Below, piece by piece: positions 18,712 to 27,890 of a stretch of DNA of 64,000 bases; positions within the stretch are counted from its first letter, which is position 1, and each line of letters begins with the position of its first letter. The notes beneath the pieces are model-generated. The model was given only the letters and a program-made list of their open reading frames with translations. It ran no database searches and was not told the origin of the DNA. The position numbers and the translations under genes were made by a program. This DNA is from Paraburkholderia sp. BL21I4N1 (GTDB lineage Bacteria; Pseudomonadota; Gammaproteobacteria; Burkholderiales; Burkholderiaceae). The DNA lies in NCBI RefSeq assembly GCF_002973525.1, contig NZ_PVEN01000001.1, positions 620,001-684,000 on the forward strand. The letters are read 5' to 3'.

Positions 18712-19584
18712 ATGACTTACTGTGTAGCGATGTCCGTCGACGACGGGCTCGTGTTCCTGTCGGACACGCGCACCAATGCGGGCGTCGATCACATCAGCAC
18801 CGCGCGCAAGATGTCGGTGTTCGAGCAACCCGGCGAGCGCATGCTGGTGCTGCTGGGCGCGGGCAATCTGTCGCTCACGCAGGCGGTGCTGCACGAGCTG
18901 TCCGAGCCGGTCGACCCTACGCTGCCCACGCTCTGGAACGCACCCACCATGGCCGACGCGGCCCGCGTGATCGGCCGCGCGGTGCGCAGCGTGCATCAGC
19001 GCGAAGCGGAGGCGTTGCAGGAATTCGGCGTCGACTTCAATTGCAGCTTTATTCTGGGCGGCCAGATTGCCGGCAACCGGCCGCGCCTCTTCATGATCTA
19101 CGCGGCGGGCAATTTCATCGAAGCGTCGGCGGTGAATCCGTATTTCCAGATCGGCGAGGCCAAATACGGCAAGCCGATCATCGACCGCGTGCTCACACCG
19201 TCCACGCCGCTCGACGAAGCCGCTAAATGCGCGCTGATCTCGATGGATTCGACGCTGCGCTCGAACCTGTCGGTCGGGCTGCCGCTCGATCTGCTGGTCT
19301 ACGAGAAAGATTCGCTGCGCGTCACGCGTTTCGTCTCGATCGACCACGACAACACCTACTTCGAAATGATTCACCGTACCTGGGGCGAGCGCTTGCGTCA
19401 GGTGTTCGGCGAGATTCCCGATCCCGACTGGCGGGAGTCGCCGAACGTGCCGTTGTTGCAGCGCGAGCGTGCGCTGGTGCTGCATCGCGCGCCGGTCGGC
19501 GCCGACGGCGTCGAGCATGAACTCGACGCGAAGCCTGCGCAGACGTTGGCGCAGGCGGAAAAGGGCAAGTCGCAGCGGCGGTAA
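18712..19584 (+). CDS. Anbu, proteasome-like Ntn-hydrolase peptidase
   Basis: Bacterial relative of proteasome beta subunits and HslV. Seen: MTYCVAMSVDDGLVFLSDTRTNAG start, so removal of Met exposes Thr1 as nucleophile; Asp17 (SDTRTN) and Lys32 (TARKM) complete the proteasome-type catalytic set. 290 aa, longer than HslV, with the extended C-terminus typical of Anbu. It lies 187 bases after the transglutaminase gene; a TACAAT hexamer at 18668-18673 could give it its own promoter. Published Anbu structures show open helical or ring assemblies, and no unfoldase partner is known. None is encoded here either. Confidence 0.92.
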   Translation: MTYCVAMSVDDGLVFLSDTRTNAGVDHISTARKMSVFEQPGERMLVLLGAGNLSLTQAVLHELSEPVDPTLPTLWNAPTMADAARVIGRAVRSVHQREAEALQEFGVDFNCSFILGGQIAGNRPRLFMIYAAGNFIEASAVNPYFQIGEAKYGKPIIDRVLTPSTPLDEAAKCALISMDSTLRSNLSVGLPLDLLVYEKDSLRVTRFVSIDHDNTYFEMIHRTWGERLRQVFGEIPDPDWRESPNVPLLQRERALVLHRAPVGADGVEHELDAKPAQTLAQAEKGKSQRR

Positions 19585-19717
19585 ATTTCGCGGCGCGTCA
19601 CGGCGCGTGCAACAGCAATGCGAGCCATGCCAGAACAGGTCGTCACGAAGCGCAAGCAGCGCTGACTGACGGCCTTTTTTTCACCGTGGCCGTTCGCATC
19701 ACTGCAAAACCACTGGA

Positions 19718-19759
19718 CGAAAAAAAACCAGCCACCGGCTTGCGCCCGTGGCTGGTTTT
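19718..19759 (-). terminator. Intrinsic terminator of the porin gene
   Basis: AAAACCAGCCAC (19724-19735) and GTGGCTGGTTTT (19748-19759) form a 12-base stem; read on the minus strand the stem ends in at least seven T. It lies 37 bases after the porin stop and may also serve the convergent Anbu transcript. Confidence 0.9.
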
Positions 19760-19795
19760 GAACTGCGTGGTGCTTCAGCAGTCCGTCAAGTTCGC

Positions 19796-20971
19796 TTAGA
19801 ACTTGTGGCGGATACCCAGGCTGACGATAGCCTGATTGATGCTGCTCGACTGGAAGCCATAGTCGGCGACCGATGCCGTTGCCGACACGAGCGCGCCTGC
19901 CGAACCATTGGCGTTGACGCTGCGTTCGTTGCCGTTCACGTGCTGATACGCGCCGACCAGGTAGACGTCCGTGCGCTTCGACAGGTTATAGTCGCCGCCC
20001 AGCGAGATCTGGTGGTACGTTGCCGTCGCTTCGCCGTTGCTGTGCGTGTACGTGTAACCAAGGCCCAGCAAAGCTGCCGGCGTCACTTGATAGTTCACGA
20101 AACCTGCACCGACGTTGTACTTCTGCGTCGAACCGAAGCCCGATGCTGCGTCCGGCTTGTACTGGACATTGCTGTAACGCAGGCCGGTCGTGATCGGACC
20201 GACTACGTATTGCGCTGCCAACGAAGCGATGCCGATCGACTTGGCCGTTGCGTAAGCTGCGTTTTCCAGGCCGCCGTCGAACGTGCCGTCCGACGTGCCG
20301 CCCCAACCCTTGCGCATGACTGCCGACGAGGCATTGTCCATGCGGAAGTAGCCAGCTGCGACGCTGAACGGACCCGTTGCGTACGTTGCTGCGCCTGCCC
20401 ACGATTGACCCGAGCCCGTTTGACCTGCAACGCCGCCCAGCGCGTACATGCCTTCGAACTGGAAGCCGCCCCACACCGGCGACGTGTACTTCACTGCGTT
20501 GTTCGTGCGCGAGCTGTTGTCGTTGTTGTCGACGTCGCCTGCGGTCGTGAACGTGCTGCCCCAGTAGTTGTCAGCCGTCAGCGGCTGAACCAGGTCGACC
20601 AGCGGGTCGTATTGGCGGCCGATCGTGACCGTGCCCCATGCGTCGCCCGTCAGGCCGACGTAGGCTTGACGGCCGAACAGCGACGACGTGCCGTTGTAGT
20701 TGCCCATCTTGCCGTTATTCGGGTTGAAGCCGCTTTCCAACTGGAAGATCGCCTTCAGGCCACCGCCCAGGTCTTCCGTGCCCTTCATGCCCCAACGGTT
20801 GCCTTGAAGGTTGCCTGCTGCCATGTTGTACAGGCTATGGCCGCCAACATTGGACACGTATTGGATCGAGTCATCCAGCACGCCGTACAGGGTAACGCTG
20901 CTTTGAGCATGTGCCACGCCGGTGGCGCCGAGGAGCGCCAGCGAGAGGGTAGACAGTGCGATTCGTTTCAT
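19796..20971 (-). CDS. General outer-membrane porin (OmpC-like, Burkholderia type)
   Basis: Trimeric diffusion channel of the outer membrane. Seen: signal peptide (MKRIALSTLSLALLGATGVAHA, cut before QSSVTLYG), first strand SVTLYGVLDDSIQYV, loop/strand GSRF-equivalent GNRWGMKGTEDLGGGLKAIF, LFGRQAYVGL, GTVTIGRQYDPLVD, and a C-terminal Phe (IRHKF) needed for assembly. 391 aa, usual size. The start at 20971 follows GGAGAAATGG; an in-frame GTG four codons upstream is unlikely. It has its own terminator and probably a strong promoter in the AT-rich region upstream. Codon choice looks more uniform than in its neighbours, as expected for high expression. Confidence 0.93.
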   Translation of the reverse strand: MKRIALSTLSLALLGATGVAHAQSSVTLYGVLDDSIQYVSNVGGHSLYNMAAGNLQGNRWGMKGTEDLGGGLKAIFQLESGFNPNNGKMGNYNGTSSLFGRQAYVGLTGDAWGTVTIGRQYDPLVDLVQPLTADNYWGSTFTTAGDVDNNDNSSRTNNAVKYTSPVWGGFQFEGMYALGGVAGQTGSGQSWAGAATYATGPFSVAAGYFRMDNASSAVMRKGWGGTSDGTFDGGLENAAYATAKSIGIASLAAQYVVGPITTGLRYSNVQYKPDAASGFGSTQKYNVGAGFVNYQVTPAALLGLGYTYTHSNGEATATYHQISLGGDYNLSKRTDVYLVGAYQHVNGNERSVNANGSAGALVSATASVADYGFQSSSINQAIVSLGIRHKF

Positions 20972-21014
20972 CCATTTCTCCACGCAGATGATTAGTTTCG
21001 TTGTTGCGAAACGC

Positions 21015-21044
21015 AGAATAGCGCAGGGGCTCTACCCACAAGAA
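21015..21044 (-). promoter_or_regulatory. Possible sigma-70 promoter of the porin gene
   Basis: On the minus strand TTCTTG (21044-21039) and TATTCT (21020-21015) are 18 bases apart, about 45-70 bases before the porin start. The hexamers match the consensus only in part, so this is a candidate. Confidence 0.35.
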
Positions 21045-21342
21045 CTGGAAAAAAAAGACTGTCTCCAAAAACTGACAAAACACGCAAAGCCTTGTATTTA
21101 AAGCCTGTTAACGATTATTCCTATTTTCGCAATATTTATTCAGTGAGCACGCATTATTGTTGTTTTGTAGACAGTGAGTGCCTCGGTACCCGCACTTTTG
21201 GCACTTGTTTGGAAGGGTTGTGTAAGTTAGTCGTCTAGTCGTCCGGACCGTTTTGTAGCGGTCATATAAAAATGGACCGGCCTCTCTTGACCTGGATGCT
21301 GGACAGACCTTGTGGGGTGTGAGCAGGAGCAACTCGCTGGAC
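21045..21342. other. AT-richer region upstream of the porin
   Basis: About 300 bases between the porin promoter candidate and the hairpin after the YihY gene. It is clearly richer in A+T than its surroundings (around 21100-21250), likely holding regulatory sites for the porin. No gene or defined operator recognised. Confidence 0.4.
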
Positions 21343-21379
21343 CCACCAGAGTGCAACCTTCGCGGTTGCACTCTGGTGG
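21343..21379 (-). terminator. Perfect 16-base hairpin directly after the YihY gene
   Basis: Arms at 21343-21358 and 21364-21379 are perfectly complementary (CCACCAGAGTGCAACC and its complement) around TTCGC. It begins 2 bases after the YihY-family stop codon. There is no T-run on either strand, so it may end the transcript with help from Rho or protect its 3' end. Confidence 0.55.
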
Positions 21380-21381
21380 TC

Positions 21382-22731
21382 TTACGGGGCGCGCGGGGTG
21401 TCGTCGATGTCGTCGTCGGCGTGGCGGCGCGCCAGGGTGGCGGCGGCGAGTCCTGCGGCAGCGGCGAATAACACCGACGTCCACGGGTGCCGTCGGACGT
21501 AACGATCAGCCGCCACGGCGGTGCGACTTGCCTCGACGAGCGTGACGGCGGCAATACGAGTGGCCTGGGCTTCGGCCAGCACCACGGTGCGTCCCACTTT
21601 GAGCGCGGCCGCGCGGGCGGATGTCTTATTGCGCGGCTTCACCCGAAATATCGACGCGGACGCCGGCGTTGCCGCTGGCAATGCTCCCGCGACGCTTGTC
21701 GCCGCCGCGCGTGCCGCGGGAATCGCCGCAGTGTTATCGGGCATGGGTGCATCTTTGTGCGGTACGGCGTTCGCCGAAACAGTCGACGCCGCCAGCACCG
21801 AAGCGAGTTTCGCGCGGCTGCCGGGCGGCATGTTGTCCTGCATGCCCCAACCGCCGCGCGGATCGTGCATGCGCCCGCGCGCCGCCGAGAATTCCGCCCC
21901 TAGCAGCAGTACCGCGGCTGAGAAGTACAGCCACATCAGCAGCACGGCGAGCGAGCCGGCCGCGCCGAACGAACTGGCCATGCCGGCGTGCGCGATGTAG
22001 AGCGCGAACAGCTTCTTGCCCGCCGAAAACAGAACGGCCGCGACGATTCCGCCGACCAATGCATCGCGCCAGCGCACCTTGTCGTCCGGCAGGAACTTGA
22101 GCAGGCCCGCAAACGCGAACGCGAGCACCAGCAGACCGACGGCGAGTTGCATCAGGTTGCCGATTACCACATACGGCGAATTGCCCCATAACCACTTGCC
22201 GATGAACGTGATGACCGTATCGAGCACCAGCGAGACGATCAGCAGGAACGCGACCCCGAGCACCAGCCCGAACGAGATCAAACGGACCCGCACCATCGCG
22301 ATCACACTCGACGAACGCGGCCCGCTGTAGGGCCACACAATATTGAGCGCGCTATTGAGCGACGAGAAGGTGGCCGATGCGCCGATCGCCAGCATGGTGA
22401 ATGAAATGATCGCCGCGATGCCGCCGGCGCTGCCGCTGTGATGCGCGTTCTCGACGATGGTCTGCACGCCCGCCGCGGCCTGGTCGCCGAGCAGGCCGTG
22501 AATATGATTGAACAGTTCACCGCGCGCGGCTTCGGCGCCAAAGAACCAGCCCGCCACCGCGATCACCATGACCAGCGTCGGCGCGAGCGAAAACGCCGCG
22601 TAGAACGCGATGCTGGCGGCCATGGCGGCACAGCGGTCGTCGGAAAACTGTTTGAACGCGCCGATAGCCCAGTTCGCCTGCTTGCGGGCCACGTGTTGAA
22701 GGTTCTCGGCGGAGAGCGTGTCGATGTCCAT
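21382..22731 (-). CDS. YihY/virulence factor BrkB-family membrane protein with DUF883-like C-terminus
   Basis: Inner-membrane protein of unknown function, once misnamed RNase BN. Residues about 20-285 carry the six-helix YihY core (DDRCAAMAASIAFYAAFSLAP, SFTMLAIGASATFSSLNSAL, LFALYIAHAGMASSFGAAGS). Unusually, 160 more residues follow, ending at about 407-436 with AADRYVRRHPWTSVLFAAAA, the membrane-anchor motif of ElaB/YqjD (DUF883) proteins. 449 aa from the ATG at 22731; upstream in-frame codons look non-coding. Alone on its strand, divergent from the YbaK gene. Confidence 0.87.
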   Translation of the reverse strand: MDIDTLSAENLQHVARKQANWAIGAFKQFSDDRCAAMAASIAFYAAFSLAPTLVMVIAVAGWFFGAEAARGELFNHIHGLLGDQAAAGVQTIVENAHHSGSAGGIAAIISFTMLAIGASATFSSLNSALNIVWPYSGPRSSSVIAMVRVRLISFGLVLGVAFLLIVSLVLDTVITFIGKWLWGNSPYVVIGNLMQLAVGLLVLAFAFAGLLKFLPDDKVRWRDALVGGIVAAVLFSAGKKLFALYIAHAGMASSFGAAGSLAVLLMWLYFSAAVLLLGAEFSAARGRMHDPRGGWGMQDNMPPGSRAKLASVLAASTVSANAVPHKDAPMPDNTAAIPAARAAATSVAGALPAATPASASIFRVKPRNKTSARAAALKVGRTVVLAEAQATRIAAVTLVEASRTAVAADRYVRRHPWTSVLFAAAAGLAAATLARRHADDDIDDTPRAP

Positions 22732-22939
22732 GGTCGTGTTTCTCAATGGGGTTCCGGCGCCGGGACGGGCGGGTGCGAGAGCCGTTGAGGTCGCCTCGAC
22801 GCGGGGTTCGCATCGAAGTCGTTCGCAAACCTTGTGCCTGTCACTATAACAAGCGCGGCAGGCCCGCGGCGCCGCGGCGATGCACCGCAAACGCACCTCT
22901 GGTTAGAATGCCGGGGCACCCTCACTCAAACAGATCACT

Positions 22940-23479
22940 ATGCACTCGCACGAACTCGACCCGCGTCTCGACGTCATTCCTTCCGGGCAATTGGACGCGC
23001 ATTTGCCCGCGCATGTCGTCGAACAGTTGCCTGCTGAGGGCGTGACGGTTTTCGCCGTCAGCGACGACGCGTCGGACACCGCCGCATTCAGCGCGCGCTA
23101 CGGCTTCGGCCTCGAAGACTGCGCGAATACGATCGTGGTCCGCTACAAGAAAGACGGCGGCGAGCATTACGCGGCGCTGGTTTCGCTCGGATCGCTGCGG
23201 CTCGATATCAACGGCGCGGTGAAGGCCGCGCTCGGCGCGCAACGGCTTTCGTTCGCCAAACGCGAGGCGGCGGTCGAGCACAGCGGCATGGAATTCGGCG
23301 GTATCACGGCGTTCGGCTTACCTGACGATTGGCGCGTGCTGGTCGACGCCGAGGTGATGGCGCGCGCGCGGATCGTCATGGGGGCGGGCGTGCGGGCCGC
23401 CAAGCTGCTGCTGGCGCCGGACGTCTTGCGGCAATGGCCGCGTTGCGAAGTGGCCGCGCTCACGCTGCCTGCGGAGTGA
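22940..23479 (+). CDS. YbaK/EbsC-family aminoacyl-tRNA deacylase
   Basis: Probable trans-acting editing enzyme that hydrolyses mischarged tRNA (Cys-tRNAPro or similar). Seen: the YbaK core from about residue 65: IVVRYKKDGGEHYAALVSLG, RLDINGAVKAALGAQRLSFA and GGITAFGLPDDWRVLVD, then VMGAGVRAAKLLLAPDVL. 179 aa, close to the family length. The amino acid edited cannot be told from sequence. Single gene between a divergent YihY and a chemoreceptor 217 bases downstream. Confidence 0.8.
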   Translation: MHSHELDPRLDVIPSGQLDAHLPAHVVEQLPAEGVTVFAVSDDASDTAAFSARYGFGLEDCANTIVVRYKKDGGEHYAALVSLGSLRLDINGAVKAALGAQRLSFAKREAAVEHSGMEFGGITAFGLPDDWRVLVDAEVMARARIVMGAGVRAAKLLLAPDVLRQWPRCEVAALTLPAE

Positions 23480-23696
23480 CGTTTCGCGGATATTTCGCAG
23501 ATCGTTGCGCGCGCAATCAAAATAGACAACCTCGCGCGCGGCGCTCGAAGCGCTGCCGCCTGAAGGCGGCAAGTAAGGCAACCGTCGACCCAGCCTGAAG
23601 TTTTCCGCCGTTTCGCCGTTAATCCAGAGAGTGACATGCACCGCCGGGGCGTCCGCCTTGCGCGGCGTGTCGATCATAAGGACAAGGGACACGGAG

Positions 23697-25256
23697 ATGG
23701 AACGGTTTCGCCTGAAAGTGCGGCTTTGGCTCGCGCTAGCGGTAATGTGCATGGGCATTCTGGCGATCGGCCTGTGGGGTGCTTTCAAAACGCGCGACAC
23801 GATGATCGCCGACCGCCAGGCTGAATTGAAGAGCGTGGTCAGCGTCGCGTACAGCGTGCTCGATCGCTATAACGGCCTCGTCACGGCCGGCACGATGCCC
23901 CTCGCCGACGCGCAACGCACGGCAATGGCCGACCTGCGCGCGATGCGCTACGACGGCGCCGGCGGCTACCTCGTGATCGAGGACGCGCATGCCCGGGTCC
24001 TGATGCACGGCGTGCGCGCCGACCTCGAAGGCAAGGACATGAGCGGCTTCACCGATCCGCAAGGGCGCCACGTGTTCAAGGACGGTTCGGATCTCGCCGA
24101 GCGCGATGGCGAAGGATTTATCCATCTGGAGTTCCTCAAGCCGGGCTCGAATCAGATGGCGCCGAAAATCAACTACGTCCGGCTTTATAAGCCGTGGGAC
24201 TGGACGATCGTGACCGGCGTCTTCACCGACGACATCGACGCGGCGTTTTATTCGACGCTGCTGCAATACGTTGGCGCGGCGGTGATTTTGTGTCTGCTGG
24301 TGTCGCTGGTGATCGGCGTGATCCTGCGCAGCATCTTGCGGCAACTCGGTGGCGAACCCGCGTACGCGGCGCAAATTGCCGCGCGAATCGCCGACGGTGA
24401 ACTCGACCTCGTGGTCGACACGAAACCCGGCGACGAAACCAGCCTACTCGCCGCGATGCAGCGCATGCAGCATCGTCTCGCGCACGCGATCACGCAGATT
24501 CGCAGCGGCGCGACGCTGATTTCGTCGGTATCGCACGAGATTGCAGCGGGCAACGCCGATCTGTCGCGACGTACCGAACAGCAGGCCAGCGCGCTGGGTG
24601 AAACGGCGTCGAGCATGGAGCAGATCACCGCGACCGTCAAACAGAATGCCGACAACGCAAAACAGGCCAGCCAACTCGCGCACAACGCGTCCGAGACGGC
24701 GGCGCGCGGCGGCGAAGTAGTCGGTCAGGTCGTCGAGACGATGCGCGGGATTTCGCAATCGTCGCATCGGATCGGCGACATCATCGGTGTGATCGAGGGG
24801 ATTGCGTTTCAGACCAATATTCTCGCGCTGAACGCCGCGGTCGAGGCGGCGCGCGCCGGCGAAGAAGGCCGCGGTTTCGCGGTGGTGGCGGGCGAGGTGC
24901 GCAGCCTCGCGCAACGCAGCGCGGCGGCTGCGAAGGAGATCAAGACGCTGATCGAAGAGTCCGCGGCACAGATCGAAGGCGGCTCTCAGTATGTGGGGCG
25001 AGCCGGCGACACCATGCAGGAAGTGGTGCATGCGGTGCGCCGCGTGACCGACATCATGGGCGAGATCAGCGCGGCATCGGTCGAGCAAAGCTCGGGCATC
25101 GAGCAGGTCAACATCGCGGTGGCGAGCATGGATCAGACGACCCAACAGAACGCGGCGCTGGTCGAGGAAGCGAGCGCTTCCGCCGAGGTGTTGAAAACGC
25201 AGACCGGGCAACTGGCCGAAGCGATTGCGGTGTTCTCGTTGCCGCCGGTGCGTTGA
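23697..25256 (+). CDS. Methyl-accepting chemotaxis protein with single cache sensor
   Basis: Transmembrane chemoreceptor. First helix about residues 8-30 ([20 protein letters not shown]); periplasmic single-cache domain about 33-185 with DYGxG-type segment [20 protein letters not shown] and the hallmark [19 protein letters not shown]; second helix about 190-215; HAMP-like linker; signalling hairpin with [20 protein letters not shown] and [19 protein letters not shown]. 519 aa. The start at 23697 gives a proper membrane insertion; AAGGG lies nine bases upstream. Single-cache domains of this kind bind short organic acids. No che genes nearby. It ends without the E-x-x-x-x-W-E-T/S-F tether motif for CheR. 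Confidence 0.92.
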   Translation: MERFRLKVRLWLALAVMCMGILAIGLWGAFKTRDTMIADRQAELKSVVSVAYSVLDRYNGLVTAGTMPLADAQRTAMADLRAMRYDGAGGYLVIEDAHARVLMHGVRADLEGKDMSGFTDPQGRHVFKDGSDLAERDGEGFIHLEFLKPGSNQMAPKINYVRLYKPWDWTIVTGVFTDDIDAAFYSTLLQYVGAAVILCLLVSLVIGVILRSILRQLGGEPAYAAQIAARIADGELDLVVDTKPGDETSLLAAMQRMQHRLAHAITQIRSGATLISSVSHEIAAGNADLSRRTEQQASALGETASSMEQITATVKQNADNAKQASQLAHNASETAARGGEVVGQVVETMRGISQSSHRIGDIIGVIEGIAFQTNILALNAAVEAARAGEEGRGFAVVAGEVRSLAQRSAAAAKEIKTLIEESAAQIEGGSQYVGRAGDTMQEVVHAVRRVTDIMGEISAASVEQSSGIEQVNIAVASMDQTTQQNAALVEEASASAEVLKTQTGQLAEAIAVFSLPPVR

Positions 25257-25653
25257 GTGGTGCGGCCGGGGCGCGCTGGCGTTGAACGCGCCTCAGGCGT
25301 GAACGAAATAGTCTTCGAGGATGTCCGCCACGCGCCATGACGAGCAGGGCCGTCGGTGCAAGCCGCGGGTGAAACCGTAACCTGAACCTGTCACAGTGGA
25401 CTCCCGGAGACGGCGGCCGAACGTCTAAAGTAGTAAAAAAGAAAAAGCTTCGGGAGCTTTTACCTGCGAGTAGGCATTGCTCAATGCGGATTATTTGACG
25501 TGACGCAAAGATAAACGCGACGTGGGCCTAATGCGGTGCGTTGTGATTCGGGGGAGTCGTCTGTTGGGTGAGCGGAGTGCTCGGGGATGGGGCGGGAGAC
25601 TCGCGCTGCGTGCGAGGGTTAACGTGGGCTTTGCGGGTTCAATGCAGCTCGAG
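25257..25653. other. Intergenic region between the chemoreceptor and the SYLF lipoprotein
   Basis: About 400 bases without a supported gene. A short hairpin, AAAAGCT / AGCTTTT, lies at 25443-25462 and could act as a weak bidirectional terminator. Nothing else recognised. Confidence 0.4.
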
Positions 25654-25688
25654 CGTGCCACGCAACCGCCCGGCGATTGCGTGGCACG
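25654..25688 (-). terminator. 12-base hairpin after the SYLF gene
   Basis: CGTGCCACGCAA (25654-25665) and TTGCGTGGCACG (25677-25688) are perfect inverted repeats around 11 bases, 12 bases after the SYLF-protein stop on the minus strand. No T-run follows, so termination without Rho is uncertain. Confidence 0.5.
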
Positions 25689-25699
25689 AGCTTCAACAC

Positions 25700-26290
25700 T
25701 CAGATCATTAAACGCGAAACCTTGGTGCCTTCCAGCGATACGCCGGCCATCAGACCGCCGTTCGTCAACACGAAAGCTTCGACGGGGCTCGTGGCCGTCG
25801 ACGTATCGACCGCACCGTTCGCGCCGACTTTCAGCACGGCGACGGTAGCGTCCGCGCCGGCTGCCCACCCCTGGCTGCCGAGGAATTTGTCGAGCGCGTC
25901 TTGCGTCATGAACAGGAACACGAGCGCCTTGGATTGCGCGCCGATCTGCAAACCGAACGAACCCGCCACGGTGCTGTAGTAGCCCGTCGTACGACCGCCC
26001 ACGCGCAGTGCGCCTTCACCATATTGGCCGCCGACCCAGAAGCCTGCTGAAATCACCGACGGGAACACCAGCACGCCTCGCGCTTTGCCCACCAGTTCAC
26101 GCGAACCGGCGACGTTGGCGAAAAGTCGCGACATCGTCGAATCGACGCCCGCATTGATCGTGTCGCGCTTGCCCGCGTTTGCCGACGGCGACGCGCTCGA
26201 GGACGGCGACGTCGTCGTACAGCCGGCGAGGCTGAGGCCGGCGGTGGCGAGAGCGGCGCTGCCGGTGAGGATGAATTGTCGTCTGCGCAT
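25700..26290 (-). CDS. SYLF-domain (YSC84/DUF500) lipoprotein
   Basis: Probable envelope lipoprotein with a lipid-binding SYLF domain. Seen: lipobox SLAGC (Cys24) after a signal peptide with a twin-Arg-like start (MRRRQFILTGSAALA), then the SYLF core: ARGVLVFPSVISAGFWVGGQ, YYSTVAGSFGLQIGAQSKAL and DALDKFLGSQGWAAGADATV, ending VEAFVLTNGGLMAGVSLEG. 196 aa, usual. SYLF proteins bind phosphoinositides in eukaryotes; the bacterial role is unknown. Monocistronic. Confidence 0.87.
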   Translation of the reverse strand: MRRRQFILTGSAALATAGLSLAGCTTTSPSSSASPSANAGKRDTINAGVDSTMSRLFANVAGSRELVGKARGVLVFPSVISAGFWVGGQYGEGALRVGGRTTGYYSTVAGSFGLQIGAQSKALVFLFMTQDALDKFLGSQGWAAGADATVAVLKVGANGAVDTSTATSPVEAFVLTNGGLMAGVSLEGTKVSRLMI

Positions 26291-26511
26291 GATGGTTTCC
26301 TTTGCGTTATTGAAGTTGTGTTTGCTTTACGTGCTGTCGTTGTTGCCGCTCTGCGAGCGAGCGCTTGAGTCGTGACGTCAACAATAGCCTACGTCGCTTG
26401 CTAATCAGCATTTCGCGTGCCTGACCTCGGCGCATGAATGAGGATTGTGTGTTGAGCGGCTGGGATGATGGTCGCGTCGCGCTCTCCTATTCCGTGGCGC
26501 AGGGCGTTTGT

Positions 26512-27273
26512 CTAGCCTTTCACCAGGCCACCGTCGACGATCAGATTCTGGCCGGTCACGGCGCGTGACCATGGCGACAGGAAAAACAATACCGCGTCGG
26601 CGAATTCTTCCGGCGTGGTGACGCGCCGTACCGGCGTCGAATTTGCAATCAGGTCGAAGACGAATTCCGGCGTGGCCGCGCTCGCGTCCGTGGTGCGCAG
26701 CAGGCCGCCCGATACCATGTTCACCGTAATGCCGTCCGGGCCGAGATCGTGCGCGGCCGTACGCGTCAGCGACAGCAGTGCGGCTTTGGCCGCCGTGTAG
26801 TCGTGATAGGGGACCACCGGGTTCTGAAACAGATTGGTGCCTACGTTGACGATGCGGCCGAAGCCTCGCGAACGCATTCCCGCGACGGCAGCCTGAATCG
26901 TATTGAGCGCGCCCTTGAGCGAGCCGTCGAGTTGCTGCTGCAAGCGTGTCCAGTCGACGGCGTCGATCGTTGGACGCGCGTCGCCGTCGAAGCGGAAGTC
27001 GGCCAACGCGTTGTTCACCACCGACACGACAGGCTGCCCGGTTTGCGATTGCGCCACCTCGAAGAGACGTTCGACTGCGGCCTTGTCGGTGACGTCGGCC
27101 TGCAGCGGTAGCACGCGGTCGCCGAGTTCTTCCTTCAACGCGAGCGCCAACGTTTCGCTCTTGTGGTAATTCACGACCACGCCCGCGCCTTCGCGTACCA
27201 GCGCACGCGTGATCGCCGCGCCGAGTCCGCGCGCGCCGCCCGTTACCAGTACCCACTGTTCGGATAGAAGCAT
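26512..27273 (-). CDS. Short-chain dehydrogenase/reductase (FabG-like)
   Basis: NAD(P)-dependent oxidoreductase, classical SDR. Seen: cofactor motif TGGARGLG (residues 11-18), DVT for adenine-ring binding, NNA in VVNNALADF, and the catalytic Tyr-x-x-x-Lys in YHDYTAAKAALLS; C-terminal TGQNLIVDGGLVKG is typical of 3-oxoacyl-ACP reductase relatives. 253 aa. Substrate not predictable; annotation as 3-oxoacyl-ACP reductase would be by similarity only. No operon partner. Confidence 0.88.
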   Translation of the reverse strand: MLLSEQWVLVTGGARGLGAAITRALVREGAGVVVNYHKSETLALALKEELGDRVLPLQADVTDKAAVERLFEVAQSQTGQPVVSVVNNALADFRFDGDARPTIDAVDWTRLQQQLDGSLKGALNTIQAAVAGMRSRGFGRIVNVGTNLFQNPVVPYHDYTAAKAALLSLTRTAAHDLGPDGITVNMVSGGLLRTTDASAATPEFVFDLIANSTPVRRVTTPEEFADAVLFFLSPWSRAVTGQNLIVDGGLVKG

Positions 27274-27890
27274 CTGTTTCCCTGTTGTCGACGAAGTGGC
27301 GATGTTCTTATTGTCGCCTGATTCAGGGCGGATGCCGAGTTTGAATGCCGCAAAGAGGGTGCGCGTGTGTGGCGATCACTGGTTCGCGGTGTCTCCAGGT
27401 TGACTCTCACTGTGGCTGCGGGGGAGCTTTTAACTCCGGACTAATACCTAGGTAATTCGCTGATCTGATTCATATGATGAAGTAAAAATAATAGTTAGGA
27501 GTGTATAGGGAGAGGTTGAAATTTCCGATGCCAATATAAATCCGGTAATTGACGTTCCTTAACAATTCAATCGCACATTTAATCGAAAAAGCGCCGGCAA
27601 TTCTGCATTGCGTGGGTTAGCGCACGGTGGCTGGGTGATGCTGCGAATAACTTCAATCTCCATCAGGCCCTGCTGTGCTCTTTCACCTCTACTACCTGCG
27701 CAGCCAGTCGTTTTTCTCGGATCACGTCGAATCGGACCGGGATTTTCCGCGAGAGATACCTGACGTCATGCTGTTTTATGAGTGACGCCTGGCAATATCG
27801 ACTGGGCTTTGAAGTTTCATTTTTAACAGTGAACGCAGATTCGTCTGTTATTCGGGCCGGTCGTTCGAGGTATTGAGTTAGGAGGCTGAA
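27274..27890. other. AT-rich 600-base region before the Gly/His-repeat gene
   Basis: No firm gene. The part 27430-27600 is much richer in A+T than the rest of the window and probably contains the promoter of the repeat-protein gene, which has a strong ribosome site (TTAGGAGG, 27880-27887). A minus-strand frame of about 58 codons (27663-27839) reads like a real short protein (QHDVRYLSRKIPVRFDVIR) but has no ATG of its own in the best position and no family I can name. Confidence 0.45.
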
